64,000 bases of DNA from Zobellella endophytica (GTDB lineage Bacteria; Pseudomonadota; Gammaproteobacteria; Enterobacterales; Aeromonadaceae): NCBI RefSeq assembly GCF_003012775.1, contig NZ_PXYG01000004.1, forward strand, positions 186,001 through 250,000. Reading direction: 5' to 3'. Below the pieces are notes generated by a model. The model was not told the DNA's origin. It worked only from the letters and a program-made list of their open reading frames with translations, and did no database searches. Every line of letters begins with the position of its first letter. Positions within the stretch are counted from its first letter, which is position 1. The position numbers and the translations under genes were made by a program. Of this stretch, positions 26,456 through 36,054 are shown piece after piece.

Positions 26456-27705
26456 GACTGATAGTGGTGCTGTTCGTCGCCTTGATTATTCTCGGCATTC
26501 CGATTGCCTTCGCCATCGGCATCGCCGCCCTGGCCGGGGTGGCCAGCATCGGCGGTATTCCCAATACCATGATCCCGATGAAGATGTTCTACGGGCTGAA
26601 CTCCTATGTGCTGCTGGCGGTCCCCTTGTTCATCCTGACCGCCAACCTGATGAACAGCGGCAGGATCTCACGCAAGCTGATCGACTTTTCCATCGCCCTG
26701 GTCGGGCGCAAGCCGGGCGGCCTGGCCCATGCCAACGTGATGGTGTCGATGATGTTCGCCGGGGTCAGCGGCTCGTCCACCGCCGACACCGCCGGGGTGG
26801 GCAAGATCCTGATCCCCAGCATGACCAAGAAGGGTTACAGCCCGGAGATGTCGGTGGGGGTGACGGCGGCCTCGTCCACCATCGGCAGCATCATACCGCC
26901 CAGCATCACCATGGTGATCTACGGCGGCCTGACCAATACCTCCGTCGGCCAGCTGTTTATCGGCGGCCTGCTCCCCGGGCTGCTGATCGGCTTCGGCATG
27001 ATGGCGATGATCAGCTACTTCGCCAGGAAGGACGGGCTGCCGGTGGCGGACAAGGTATCGCGCGGCGAATTCATGGCGCTGCTGAAGGACGCCATTCCGG
27101 CGATGATCACCCCGCTGATCATCATCGGCGGCATCGTCGGGGGCATCTATACCCCCACCGAGGCGGCGGCGTTCTCGGCGGTGTACGCCTACCTGATCAG
27201 CGCCTTCTACTACAAGACCATCAGGCTGAGCGATCTGCCGGAGATCTTTATCGACACCCTCAAGCTGAGCTGCCTGTCGCTGTTCGCCCTGGCGGCCGCC
27301 TCGGCCCTGGGCGAGTTCCTCGGTTATTACCGGATCAACAGCCTGGTGGCGGAGTTCTTCGCCGGACTGGGCGGCAACAGGTACCTGTTCATGTTGGTGG
27401 TGGTGCTGTTCTTCCTGTTCATCGGCACCTTCATGGATGCGATACCGGCCATGGTGCTGTTCGTGCCGGTGGTCTATCCGACCGCCCTGCTGCTGGGCGT
27501 GGATCCGGTACAGATGGGGATCATCATCATCATCACCCTGTCCATCGGCCTGATCACGCCGCCCTACGGCCTGTGCCTGCTGATCGCCGGCACCATCGGC
27601 GGCTTGCCGCTGAACAGGTCGTTCGGCTCGGTATTGCCCTATATCTCGGTGATCATCCTGGTGTTGCTGGCGGTGATCGTCTTCCCCTTCCTGCTGCTGG
27701 TGTAG
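26446..27705 (+). CDS. TRAP transporter large permease subunit (DctM family)
   Basis: The 419-residue protein starts MELGLIVVLFVALIILGIPIA and carries about 12 hydrophobic helices with DctM hallmarks: GVSGSSTADTAGVG, TAASSTIGSIIPPS and GLITPPYGLCLL. It uses a sodium gradient to import the substrate delivered by DctP. Start at 26446 has AGGGAG at good spacing. It ends the operon and is 2 bp from the convergent aldo-keto reductase gene, leaving no room for a dedicated terminator. Confidence 0.93.
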   Translation: MELGLIVVLFVALIILGIPIAFAIGIAALAGVASIGGIPNTMIPMKMFYGLNSYVLLAVPLFILTANLMNSGRISRKLIDFSIALVGRKPGGLAHANVMVSMMFAGVSGSSTADTAGVGKILIPSMTKKGYSPEMSVGVTAASSTIGSIIPPSITMVIYGGLTNTSVGQLFIGGLLPGLLIGFGMMAMISYFARKDGLPVADKVSRGEFMALLKDAIPAMITPLIIIGGIVGGIYTPTEAAAFSAVYAYLISAFYYKTIRLSDLPEIFIDTLKLSCLSLFALAAASALGEFLGYYRINSLVAEFFAGLGGNRYLFMLVVVLFFLFIGTFMDAIPAMVLFVPVVYPTALLLGVDPVQMGIIIIITLSIGLITPPYGLCLLIAGTIGGLPLNRSFGSVLPYISVIILVLLAVIVFPFLLLV

Positions 27706-27707
27706 CG

Positions 27708-28586
27708 TTACACGATATCCAGCGGTTCCTTGCGCCGGGGCGGCGGGAAGGCGGCGTCCAGCCGGGCCAGGACGTCGTCGCCCAGCCGCAGGTGCAGCGC
27801 CCCGGCGTTCTGTTGCACATGCTCGGGCTGCACCGCCTTGGGGATGGCGATGACGTCGCGCAGGCCGTTTATCGGGCGGATGGCCCAGGCCAGCAGCACC
27901 TGGGCCGGGGTGGCGCCGAGCTCGGCGGCGATGGCCTGCAGCTCCGGGTGGCCGAGCAGTTCCCGGCGCAGCCGGCCGCCCTGGGCCAGGGGGCAGTAGG
28001 CCATGGTGGGCAGCCCCTGCTGGCGCTGCCAGGGCAGCAGCGAATGCTCTATGCCCCGGGAGCCCAGGTGGTAGAGCACCTGGTTGACCGCGCAGCGCTC
28101 GCCGCCGGGCAGGGACGCCAGTTCCTGCATCTCGTCGATATCGAAGTTGGACACCCCGAAGCGCCGGATCTTGCCCTGCGCTTGCAGCCGCTCGAAGGCC
28201 TCGAGGGTTTCGTCCAGGGGCACGCTGCCCGGCCAGTGCAGCAGGTAGAGATCCAGGTAATCGGTGCCCAGGCGTTTGAGGCTGCGCTCGCAGGCCTGGA
28301 TCGCGCTCTGCCGGCCGGCGTTCCAGGGGTAGACCTTGGACACCAGGAAAGCCTGCTCCCGGCGGCCCTTCAGTGCCTGGCCCACCACTTCCTCGGCGCC
28401 GCCGTCGGCGTACATCTCGGCGGTGTCGATAAGCCGCAGCCCCAGCTCCAGCCCCTGTTGCAGGGCCCGGACCTCGTCCTGCCGCGGGGCCAGTCCTTCG
28501 CCCATGTACCAGGTGCCCTGGCCGATGGCGGGCAGGGCCATGGCCGGCTGGCCGGCCATGGCCTTGAGTGTGACGGTGGCGTCCAT
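27708..28586 (-). CDS. yeaE: Aldo-keto reductase, YeaE-like
   Basis: The 292-residue NADPH-dependent reductase shows the AKR tetrad Asp54 and Tyr59 (LIDTAEMYADGG), Lys84 (VSKVYPWN) and His117 (LLHWPG), plus the IPKA cofactor motif. It resembles E. coli YeaE, which reduces methylglyoxal and other aldehydes. Being next to the 2-ketogluconate locus, it might act on a keto sugar acid such as 2,5-diketogluconate, but it is transcribed separately and carries no PtxS-like site that I can see. Confidence 0.87.
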   Translation of the reverse strand: MDATVTLKAMAGQPAMALPAIGQGTWYMGEGLAPRQDEVRALQQGLELGLRLIDTAEMYADGGAEEVVGQALKGRREQAFLVSKVYPWNAGRQSAIQACERSLKRLGTDYLDLYLLHWPGSVPLDETLEAFERLQAQGKIRRFGVSNFDIDEMQELASLPGGERCAVNQVLYHLGSRGIEHSLLPWQRQQGLPTMAYCPLAQGGRLRRELLGHPELQAIAAELGATPAQVLLAWAIRPINGLRDVIAIPKAVQPEHVQQNAGALHLRLGDDVLARLDAAFPPPRRKEPLDIV

Positions 28587-28764
28587 CTGTCCCTCTCATT
28601 TTTTGGAAATGAATTCCGCATTATGGTGGCGCAGCGGGCCGGGCTTTGCAACGGTTGTCGCTGGCCCTGGCCGGTGGCGGCAAGGCTTGCTTTTGGCGGT
28701 CCTTTACTCTTAACTCGGTCAGGAGCGGAACGACTAGAATAAGAGCAGAGCACAGGAGCAGGCC

Positions 28765-29103
28765 ATGACATCACCGACCTCACCGGCCCAGGACGAACGC
28801 GCCCTGGTCCGACGGCACCTTAAACTCGACCATATGAACCAGCTGCAGATAGAGCAGCTGGCGGAAGTGTTCGGCACCGAGCCGGGCGTGGTCAAGGTGG
28901 TGGTGCGCAAGCACTGGCTGGATATCGACTACGACGCCGCCGTGCTGACCCTGGATCGGGTAATCGCCCTGCTGGAGGCCTACGGCGGCGAGCTGTCCCA
29001 CGACTGGTGGACGGCGTTCAAGGCCCACTGGTATCGCCGCCGGGAAGAGAAGCTGCGCGCCAGGCTGGCCCAAGACGACGAGTCGTCCTCCGGTGAGCCC
29101 TAA
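28765..29103 (+). CDS. Hypothetical small protein with HMA-like region
   Basis: The 112-residue product has a central stretch ([42 protein letters not shown]) with the beta-alpha-beta rhythm of heavy-metal-associated folds, but without the CxxC metal pair. The C-terminus is basic and then acidic. It stands alone, divergent from the aldo-keto reductase, and its stop overlaps the 3' end of murQ by 4 bp. No function can be assigned. Confidence 0.7.
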   Translation: MTSPTSPAQDERALVRRHLKLDHMNQLQIEQLAEVFGTEPGVVKVVVRKHWLDIDYDAAVLTLDRVIALLEAYGGELSHDWWTAFKAHWYRRREEKLRARLAQDDESSSGEP

Positions 29104-30014
29104 TCCTCCAGCGCCCGGCGCAGTACGCCCTGGCCCCGTTGCAGCCGGGCCCGGGCCTCGGTCTTGCCCAGCCCCGACAGCAGCATCAGTATCGCCAGCT
29201 TGACCTCCCGGTCGGCATCGTCCAGCGCCCGGGCGGCGGTGCTTTCGTCCGTGCCGGTGGCCTGCATCACGATGCGGATGGCCCTGGCCTCGAGCTTCTC
29301 ATTGCTGGCGTTCAGGTCCACCATCAGGTTCTGGTACACCTTGCCCAGGCGGATCATGCTGGCGGTGCTCAGCATGTTGAGCACCAGCTTCTGGGCGGTG
29401 CCGGACTTGAGCCGGGTGGAACCGGTGATCACCTCGGGCCCGACCTCGGGCTCGATGGCGATGGCCGCCTCCCGGCCGATGAGGGAGCCCGGATTGCACG
29501 CCAGCGCCACGGTGCCGGCGCCCAGGGCGCGGGCGTAGCGCAGGCCGCCGAGCACATAGGGGGTGCGGCCGCTGGCGGCGATGCCCACCACCACGTCTTT
29601 ATCGGAGAGATCGATGTCCCGCAGATCCTGCTCGCCCCGGGCGGCGTCGTCTTCCACCCCCTCCTGGGCGCGGAACATGGCCGCCTCGCCGCCGGCGATA
29701 AGCCCCACCACCATGCCGGCCGGCACGCTGAAGGTGGGAGGGCATTCGGACGCATCCAGCACCCCCAGCCGGCCGCTGGTGCCGGCGCCCAGGTAGACCA
29801 GGCGGCCGCCCCGGCGCAAGGCCGCGACGGCGAGATCCACGGCGGCGGCGATCTCGGGCAGCACCCGGGCCACCGCCTCCGGCACCCGCTGGTCCTGGGA
29901 GTTGATGGTGGTGACGATGTCGAGGGTGCTTTTCAGATCGATATCCAGGGTGTCCGGGTTGCGGCCTTCCGAGGCCAGCCGGGCCAAATCGTTGAGCAGG
30001 TCGTGGTGTTGCAT
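29100..30014 (-). CDS. murQ: N-acetylmuramic acid 6-phosphate etherase
   Basis: The 304-residue SIS-fold enzyme cleaves the lactyl ether of MurNAc-6-P to give GlcNAc-6-P and lactate during cell-wall recycling. Conserved stretches include [22 protein letters not shown] with the catalytic Glu, and [11 protein letters not shown]. It lies 16 bp downstream of anmK, which makes its substrate, so the two work as a pair. Confidence 0.95.
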   Translation of the reverse strand: MQHHDLLNDLARLASEGRNPDTLDIDLKSTLDIVTTINSQDQRVPEAVARVLPEIAAAVDLAVAALRRGGRLVYLGAGTSGRLGVLDASECPPTFSVPAGMVVGLIAGGEAAMFRAQEGVEDDAARGEQDLRDIDLSDKDVVVGIAASGRTPYVLGGLRYARALGAGTVALACNPGSLIGREAAIAIEPEVGPEVITGSTRLKSGTAQKLVLNMLSTASMIRLGKVYQNLMVDLNASNEKLEARAIRIVMQATGTDESTAARALDDADREVKLAILMLLSGLGKTEARARLQRGQGVLRRALED

Positions 30015-30030
30015 GGGGATACCTTCGGGT

Positions 30031-31122
30031 TCAGCCGGGCGGGTGGATGGCGCCCAGTATGGCGGGTCGGCGGGCGCCGGTCACCGCCGGCAGGTTGCCG
30101 GCCAGGCCGTGCAGGGTCTGGTGGGCCAGCCAGGCGAAGGCCATGGCTTCCATGGCGTCCATGTCCACCCCGGCGGCGTTGGTGGTGTCCACCCGCCAGC
30201 CGGGCAACTGGGCGGCGAGGCGTTCCAGCAGCAGGGGGTTGTGGCCGCCGCCGCCGCACACCAGCAGCTCGCCCGCCGGCCACTGTTGCGCCTCGCGGGC
30301 GATGGCGGTGGCGGTGAACTCGGCCAGGGTGGCCTGCACGTCGGCCACCGCCTCGTCGCCGGCGAGCCGGTGGTCCAGCCAGCTTTCGTTGAACAGCTCC
30401 CGCCCGGTGCTCTTGGGGGCGGGCAGGGCCAGCCAGGGTTCGGCCAGCAGCCGCGCCAGCAGGGCGGGCGACACCCGGCCGCGGCGGGCGAGAGCGGCGC
30501 CCCGGTCGAAAGGCTGACCGGTGTGGCGCCGGCACCAGAGATCCATCAGCATGTTGCCGGGGCCGACATCGTAGCCCAGCACCGGCGTATCGGGCGCCAG
30601 CACCGTGATGTTGGCGATGCCGCCGATGTTCACCACCAGCCGCACCCGGTCCGTGCCGCCCAGCACCTGCCGGTGGAAGGCGGGCACCAGGGGCGCGCCC
30701 TGGCCACCCAAGGCCATGTCCTTGCGGCGAAAGTCGTTGACGGTGGTGATGCCGGTTTCGGCCGCCAGCCGGTTGCCGTCGCCCAGTTGCAGGGAGAAGG
30801 GCAGGGGGCCGTCGGGCTGGTGCCAGACGGTCTGGCCGTGGCAGCCGATGGCGCGGATGTCGGCGGCCTGCCGGCCGGATCCTGCCAGCAGCTGCAGCAC
30901 CACACCGGCATAGGCCCGGCCCAGTTCGGCATCGAGCTCGCCCCATTGCCGGGCGCTGACGGCGCCGCCGCCGGCCAGGGCCAGCAGCCGGTCGCGCAGC
31001 CCGGGTTCGAAGGGGGCGGTGGTGCGCTCAAGCAGCCGGATCCGTTCGCCGTCGGTCTCGACCAACACGGCGTCGATGCCGTCCAGGCTGGTGCCGGACA
31101 TGATGCCGATGTAGTTGTCCAT
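30031..31122 (-). CDS. anmK: Anhydro-N-acetylmuramic acid kinase
   Basis: This kinase opens and phosphorylates 1,6-anhydro-MurNAc from recycled peptidoglycan to MurNAc-6-P. The 363-residue protein begins with [16 protein letters not shown], the ATP-binding signature of the family, and has GIANIT and [10 protein letters not shown] further on. The ATG at 31122 is preferred; a GTG at 31128 overlaps the stop of the upstream small lipoprotein gene. Neither has a strong ribosome site, so translation may be coupled to the upstream gene. Confidence 0.94.
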   Translation of the reverse strand: MDNYIGIMSGTSLDGIDAVLVETDGERIRLLERTTAPFEPGLRDRLLALAGGGAVSARQWGELDAELGRAYAGVVLQLLAGSGRQAADIRAIGCHGQTVWHQPDGPLPFSLQLGDGNRLAAETGITTVNDFRRKDMALGGQGAPLVPAFHRQVLGGTDRVRLVVNIGGIANITVLAPDTPVLGYDVGPGNMLMDLWCRRHTGQPFDRGAALARRGRVSPALLARLLAEPWLALPAPKSTGRELFNESWLDHRLAGDEAVADVQATLAEFTATAIAREAQQWPAGELLVCGGGGHNPLLLERLAAQLPGWRVDTTNAAGVDMDAMEAMAFAWLAHQTLHGLAGNLPAVTGARRPAILGAIHPPG

Positions 31123-31124
31123 GA

Positions 31125-31304
31125 TCACCAGGTGCCGGGAAGCTCTTGCACCGGGCTGACCGGTACGCTGATCACCCCGTTTTCAAAGGGTTGCGGCTCG
31201 GGCTCGGCTTCTGCCACCGGGGGCGGCTCGGGTGCGGGCGGAGGGGGCGTGCCGCCACAGGCGGTAAGGAGCAGTGCCAGGCCGAGCCACAGCGGTTTGT
31301 GCAT
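31125..31304 (-). CDS. Small proline-rich lipoprotein upstream of anmK
   Basis: This 59-residue frame encodes a classic lipoprotein leader (MHKPLWLGLALLLTAC, lipobox LTAC with Cys16). A proline/glutamate-rich linker and a short tail follow. The stop sits between the GTG and ATG candidates for anmK, so the genes are coupled. The tiny Pro-rich mature part recalls LptM/YifL-like small lipoproteins, but the anmK context is different and no function is known. It probably heads the anmK-murQ operon. Confidence 0.72.
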   Translation of the reverse strand: MHKPLWLGLALLLTACGGTPPPPAPEPPPVAEAEPEPQPFENGVISVPVSPVQELPGTW

Positions 31305-31406
31305 TGCGTATTTCTCCGTGAAAGGCCACTATTTTCAACCCACAAGGTTGCCATAGACCGATAATGGCCGCCAGCGGGCGGCGCAAATAAATGACGAGGG
31401 AGCACC

Positions 31407-31853
31407 ATGGCCTACTGGTTGTTCAAGACCGAGCCCGACACCTTTTCCATCGACGATCTGGCCCGGGCCAATACCATCTGGGAAGGGGTGCGCAACTATC
31501 AGGCGCGCAACTTCCTGCGTGACCAGGTGCAGGAAGGTGACGAAGTGTTTATCTACCATTCCAGCTGCAAGCAGGTGGGCATCGCCGGCATCGGCCGGGT
31601 GGTGCGGGCCGGCTTTCCCGACCCTTTCGCCTTCGATCCCGGCAGCACCTATTTCGACGCCAAATCCAATCCGGACCAGCCTACCTGGTACGCGGTGGAA
31701 CTGGCCTTCGAGCGCCGCCTGCCGCTGCTGCCGCTGGCGGCGCTGAAGGCCAACCCGGCCCTGGCCGGGATGCCGCTGGTGCAGAAGGGCAGCCGGCTGT
31801 CGGTGATGCCGGTCACCCCGGAGCAGTGGCAGGCGATATTGGCGATGGCCTGA
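31407..31853 (+). CDS. EVE-domain protein
   Basis: The 148-residue protein matches the EVE fold: start YWLFKTEPDTFSIDDL, then WEGVRNYQARNFLRD, GDEVFIYHSS and the FD..S.YFD.KS stretch. EVE domains bind modified bases in nucleic acids and are related to the YTH and PUA folds. The target is unknown. It is divergent from the lipoprotein-anmK-murQ unit and converges on yigL with a 1-bp gap. Confidence 0.9.
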   Translation: MAYWLFKTEPDTFSIDDLARANTIWEGVRNYQARNFLRDQVQEGDEVFIYHSSCKQVGIAGIGRVVRAGFPDPFAFDPGSTYFDAKSNPDQPTWYAVELAFERRLPLLPLAALKANPALAGMPLVQKGSRLSVMPVTPEQWQAILAMA

Positions 31854-31854
31854 G

Positions 31855-32649
31855 TCAGAGCCCGAACACCCCGGCCAGGTAACGGGCCACGCCGTCCTCG
31901 TCGGCGCTCAGGGCGCGCTCATGGTGGGGCAGGGCGTCCCGCAGCCGGGAATGGGCGTTGGCCATAACCACGCCCCGACCGACGCCGGACAGCATCTCGT
32001 AGTCGTTCATGCCGTCGCCGAAGGCGATCACCCGTTGCAGGGGCACGCCCTTGAGGCCCATCAGCGAGGCCACCGCCGAGCCCTTGTTGACCTCGCCGTG
32101 CATCACCTCCAGGCACTGGGGCAGGGAAAAGGTGACGTTGAGCCGGTCGCCGAAGTGGGCCAGCAGCATTTCCTCCACCTGCAGCAGTTGCTGGTGATCG
32201 CCGGCGTAGAACACTTTTTCCACCCCCTGCTTGGCGGTGGCGCGCAGATCGGTGAGTTGGTAACGGAAGTCGCTGTCGGGGCTGAAGTCGAGCATGCCCG
32301 GCATGTCTTCCTCCACCAGCCAGTGTTCGCCCCGGTACATGTTGAGGTGCACCCCGGGCAGGCGGAAGCGGCCGACCAGATCCTCCACCATCTCAGCGGG
32401 GATGGTCTGGTTATAGATCAGCTTGTCGTCCGGATTGTGCACCATGGCGCCGTTGCTGGTGATCAGGCTGACGTTCAGCCCCAGCTTGTCGCGGATGGAG
32501 CGCACGTCCACGTAGTGGCGGCCGGTGGCGACGATGAATTCGATGTCCCGGGCCACCAACTGGTGCAGCACCTCCCGGGTGTAGTCGGAAACCTGGTGAT
32601 GGCGGTTGAGCAGGGTGCCGTCGAGATCGGACACTATTACGTTGTACAT
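31855..32649 (-). CDS. yigL: HAD-family (Cof-type) phosphatase, YigL-like
   Basis: The 264-residue phosphatase has the HAD nucleophile motif DLDGTLL at the N-terminus, IVATGRHYVDV and the C-terminal GDGMNDYEML. YigL of E. coli acts on sugar phosphates and pyridoxal phosphate. It follows pldB by 42 bp, the same pairing as pldB-yigL in E. coli, which supports the name. Confidence 0.9.
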   Translation of the reverse strand: MYNVIVSDLDGTLLNRHHQVSDYTREVLHQLVARDIEFIVATGRHYVDVRSIRDKLGLNVSLITSNGAMVHNPDDKLIYNQTIPAEMVEDLVGRFRLPGVHLNMYRGEHWLVEEDMPGMLDFSPDSDFRYQLTDLRATAKQGVEKVFYAGDHQQLLQVEEMLLAHFGDRLNVTFSLPQCLEVMHGEVNKGSAVASLMGLKGVPLQRVIAFGDGMNDYEMLSGVGRGVVMANAHSRLRDALPHHERALSADEDGVARYLAGVFGL

Positions 32650-32691
32650 AGGGCAGTCCTGTTGGCGGTTGGGGGCACGGCGGTGCCCGGC

Positions 32692-33735
32692 TTACGGATG
32701 CTGGTCGAAGAACGCCAGGGCCGGTCCCAGTGCCTGCTGGCGGTAGTCATCCTGTTCGATAAAGAGTTCGTGCGCGGCCCCGGCAATCACCAGGGGGCCG
32801 CCCCCTTCACAGTGGCCGAGGGCCTGGCAGAACGCCTGCTGCGCCCCATTGTCGACCACCACGTCGGCGCCGGCCTGTAGCACCAGCAGGGGTGTGGTGA
32901 TGCGATGGGCGCGGGCGATGGCCCGGTCGGCGGCGCTGAAGCTCTGCGCCAGCCAGTGCAGGCTGACCCCGCCCAGCTGCAGTTCGGGCCGTTGCCGGTA
33001 GAGCTGGCGGAACAGCCGGTAGCGCAGCGGGCTGTGGGTCAGATCGTTATCGGCGAACTCGGGCTCCTGGTAGCCGCCGCCCTGGCCGGGGGCGTAGCAG
33101 TGCTGGTAGCCCAGCCAGTGGCAGCCGGTCTGCAGCACCCGGACCAGGCCCCTGGCGAACCAGCGGGGCAGGGGGCCGAGATAGATGCCCATCATGGGAG
33201 AGGAAAGCACCGCCGCCTGCAGCCTGACCCGGGTCTCGCTCAGCCACAGGGCGGAGACGGTGCCGCCCATGGAGTGGGCCAGCAGGTAGAGCTGTCCGGG
33301 CCGATCCGGCAGCACCTGTTGTTGCACGAACCGCTCCAGATCCTGTACATAATCGTCGAAATCGGCGACATAGCCGAGCAGTGGGTCGTCCAGCAGTCGC
33401 GGCGCCAGGCCTTGGCCCCGGTGATCGTAGAGATAGACGTCATAGCCGTTGTTGAACAGATCCCGCGCCAGCTCCCGGTACTTGAGATAGCTTTCGGTGC
33501 GGCCGTTGACCAGGATCACCGCCTTGTCGTGGTCGGCGGAACTGAGCTTGGCGAAGGGCAACGAAAGATCGCCGCTGCCGCTAAAGGTGCCTTCCGTCGC
33601 CTGTTGCCGCCAGAATACCTCCAGTCCCGCCGGACCGAGGGTGTTCAGTTCGGCTTCGGTGGTCAGGCGCAAGGGCGAGGCGATGGCGGTATTCATAAGC
33701 AGGCAGACCCCGAGCAAAAGCAGGCGACCGAGCAT
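32692..33735 (-). CDS. pldB: Lysophospholipase L2-like alpha/beta hydrolase
   Basis: The 347-residue hydrolase has the nucleophile elbow AHSMGG, a late Asp (LQAGADVVVDN) and His (GAAHELF), and a YDHRGQGLAPR oxyanion-region motif typical of monoglyceride-lipase/PldB enzymes. The first 20 residues form a secretion leader (MLGRLLLLGVCLLMNTAIAS), so this copy seems exported. It is followed by yigL as in E. coli. Confidence 0.88.
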   Translation of the reverse strand: MLGRLLLLGVCLLMNTAIASPLRLTTEAELNTLGPAGLEVFWRQQATEGTFSGSGDLSLPFAKLSSADHDKAVILVNGRTESYLKYRELARDLFNNGYDVYLYDHRGQGLAPRLLDDPLLGYVADFDDYVQDLERFVQQQVLPDRPGQLYLLAHSMGGTVSALWLSETRVRLQAAVLSSPMMGIYLGPLPRWFARGLVRVLQTGCHWLGYQHCYAPGQGGGYQEPEFADNDLTHSPLRYRLFRQLYRQRPELQLGGVSLHWLAQSFSAADRAIARAHRITTPLLVLQAGADVVVDNGAQQAFCQALGHCEGGGPLVIAGAAHELFIEQDDYRQQALGPALAFFDQHP

Positions 33736-33834
33736 AACGGGCTCCGTGGTGGTAAACCGGGCGCAACAAATTGCGGAGCAGTTTACCGCTAAAGCCCGGG
33801 AGATGAAATGTCGTTATTTGATCAACACCCGGAC

Positions 33835-35952
33835 CTATTTGCGCTGCCGGTACACCTTGAGCACGTTGGGGGTGACCCGGATCTTGCGCATGATATTGGC
33901 CAGGTGGATACGGCTCTTGGTGGTGATCAACAACTCCACCACATAGACCCGGCCGTCTTTCTCCTCGGTGCTGATGCTGTGGATATTGGCGCCGGTGGCG
34001 GCGATCACGTTGGCCAGCTCCGCCAGGGCCCCCTGATGGTTGATGATCTCGATGCCGATCTCGGTCTTGAATTCGAAGTCGAAATCCTGCTCCATGTCCC
34101 ACTGCACCGGCAGGTACTTGTCCGGTTCCTTGCTGTAGCCGCGGATGTTCTTGCACGACTCCAGGTGCACCACCAGCCCCTTGCCCGGGCTGATGTGGGC
34201 CACGATGGGATCGCCGGGGATGGGACGACAGCAGTTGGCGAAGTTGAGCAGCATGTCGTCGGCGCCGCGGATCGGCATCTTCTTCGCCGTCTTGTTGCGC
34301 TCGGCGGGGATCTCGTCCAGCTTGCCCAGCAGCCGGCGCGCCACCACCACGCTCATGGCGTTGCCGAGGCCGATGTCGGCCAGCAGGTTGTTGATGGAGC
34401 CGTGCTTGGTGTCCTTCAGCACCTGTGCGATGCGTTCGGCCGGAATGTCTTCCAGGTTCTTGGCGCCCAGCGCGTGGTTGAGCAGCCGCTTGCCCAGCAG
34501 CACCGACTCTTCGGTGCGCAGGTTCTTGAGGAACTGGCGGATCTTGGTGCGGGCGCGGGAGGTGACCACGAAGTTGAGCCAGGCCACGTTGGGCCGGGCG
34601 CTGGGGGCGGTGATGATCTCCACCGTCTGGCCCGAGTGCAGCGGCTGGCTGAGCGGGAACGGCTGCCGGTCGACCCGGGCGCCGACGCAGGCGTGGCCGA
34701 TATCGGTGTGCACCGCATAGGCGAAGTCGACCGGGGTGGCGCCGGAGGGCAGCTCCAGGATGCGGCCTTCCGGGGTGAACACGTAGATTTCGTCGGGGAA
34801 GAGATCGGTTTTGACCCCTTCGATGAACTCGAAGGAGGAGCCGGCACTCTGCTGCAGCTCGAGCAGGCTCTGCATCCAGCGCTGGGCGCGCACCTGGGCG
34901 GTGGTGCCGGAGCTTTCGCCGTCCTGCTTGTAGGCCCAGTGGGCCGCCACCCCCTTGTCGGCCATCTGATCCATGTATTCGGTACGGATCTGCACTTCCA
35001 CCGGCACCCCGTGCGGCCCCACCAGGGAGGTGTGCAGCGACTGGTAGCCGTTGGTCTTGGGAATGGCGATATAGTCCTTGAACCTGCCGGGGCGGGGCTT
35101 GTACAGGGTGTGCATCTGGCCCAGCACCCGGTAGCAGGTGTCGATGTCCCTGACGATCACCCGGAAGGCGTAGATATCCATCACTTCGTGAAACTGCAGC
35201 TCTTTCTTCACCATCTTCTTGTAGATGGAGAACAGGTTCTTTTCCCGGCCCTTGACCAGGGCTTCGATACGGGCGTCGTCCAGCCGGCCCTTGATCTCTT
35301 CCAGGATGGACTGGATGATCTCTCGCCGGTTTCCCCGGGCCCGGCGCACCGACTCGCGCAATACCCGGGTGCGCATGGGGTAGAGCGCCTCCAGGCCCAG
35401 CTCTTCCAGCTCGTTCTTGATGCTGTGGATACCGAGCCGGTTGGCGATGGGGGCGTAGATCTCGAGGGTTTCCCGGGCGATGCGGCGGCGCTTGTCCGGG
35501 CGCAGGGCGCCCAGGGTGCGCATATTATGGGTGCGGTCGGCCAGCTTGATCAGGATAACCCTGATGTCCTGGGTCATGGCCAGTACCATCTTGCGGAAGT
35601 TTTCGGTCTGGGCTTCCTTGCGATCGCGGAACTTGAGCTTGTCGAGCTTGGACACCCCTTCCACCAGGTCCGCCACCGGCTTGCCGAACTGCTGTTCGAG
35701 CATCTCCTTGGTGACCGGGGTATCTTCAATCACGTCGTGCAGCAGGGCGGCCATCAGGGTTTCGTGATCCAGGTGCATCTCGCCCAGAATGCGGGACACC
35801 GCCACCGGATGGGTGATATAGGGTTCGCCGCTGGAGCGGGTCTGTCCCTGGTGCGCGTCCCGGGCCACGATATAGGCCGCTTTCAGCTGCTCTACCTGCT
35901 CGGCCGGCAGATATCCGGAGGAAAGTTCCTTGAGTGATTCAAATAGATACAA
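33835..35952 (-). CDS. spoT: Bifunctional (p)ppGpp synthetase/hydrolase SpoT
   Basis: The 705-residue protein has an active HD hydrolase domain (HDVIEDT), a synthetase domain (GRFKDYIAIPKTNGYQSLHT), a TGS domain (FTPEGRILELPSGATPVDFAYAVH) and a C-terminal ACT domain. It sets the level of the stringent-response alarmone. The hydrolase motif marks it as SpoT rather than RelA. It follows rpoZ by 102 bp in the conserved gmk-rpoZ-spoT order; the usual next gene trmH is replaced by pldB. Confidence 0.97.
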   Translation of the reverse strand: MYLFESLKELSSGYLPAEQVEQLKAAYIVARDAHQGQTRSSGEPYITHPVAVSRILGEMHLDHETLMAALLHDVIEDTPVTKEMLEQQFGKPVADLVEGVSKLDKLKFRDRKEAQTENFRKMVLAMTQDIRVILIKLADRTHNMRTLGALRPDKRRRIARETLEIYAPIANRLGIHSIKNELEELGLEALYPMRTRVLRESVRRARGNRREIIQSILEEIKGRLDDARIEALVKGREKNLFSIYKKMVKKELQFHEVMDIYAFRVIVRDIDTCYRVLGQMHTLYKPRPGRFKDYIAIPKTNGYQSLHTSLVGPHGVPVEVQIRTEYMDQMADKGVAAHWAYKQDGESSGTTAQVRAQRWMQSLLELQQSAGSSFEFIEGVKTDLFPDEIYVFTPEGRILELPSGATPVDFAYAVHTDIGHACVGARVDRQPFPLSQPLHSGQTVEIITAPSARPNVAWLNFVVTSRARTKIRQFLKNLRTEESVLLGKRLLNHALGAKNLEDIPAERIAQVLKDTKHGSINNLLADIGLGNAMSVVVARRLLGKLDEIPAERNKTAKKMPIRGADDMLLNFANCCRPIPGDPIVAHISPGKGLVVHLESCKNIRGYSKEPDKYLPVQWDMEQDFDFEFKTEIGIEIINHQGALAELANVIAATGANIHSISTEEKDGRVYVVELLITTKSRIHLANIMRKIRVTPNVLKVYRQRK

Positions 35953-36054
35953 GTGGTACCCCGACAGTCAACGCCGTTTGCACATAATTCAGAGGTGAGG
36001 CCCGTTCAGGCCGGGAACGGGCCCGCCGGCGCGGGCCGGAGGGCAAAACCGGAG

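Noticed and set aside
33808-35937. A 709-codon plus-strand frame opposite spoT.
   Set aside because: Composition (His, Val, Gly, Leu-rich) is that of a GC-driven shadow; SpoT on the other strand is complete and certain.
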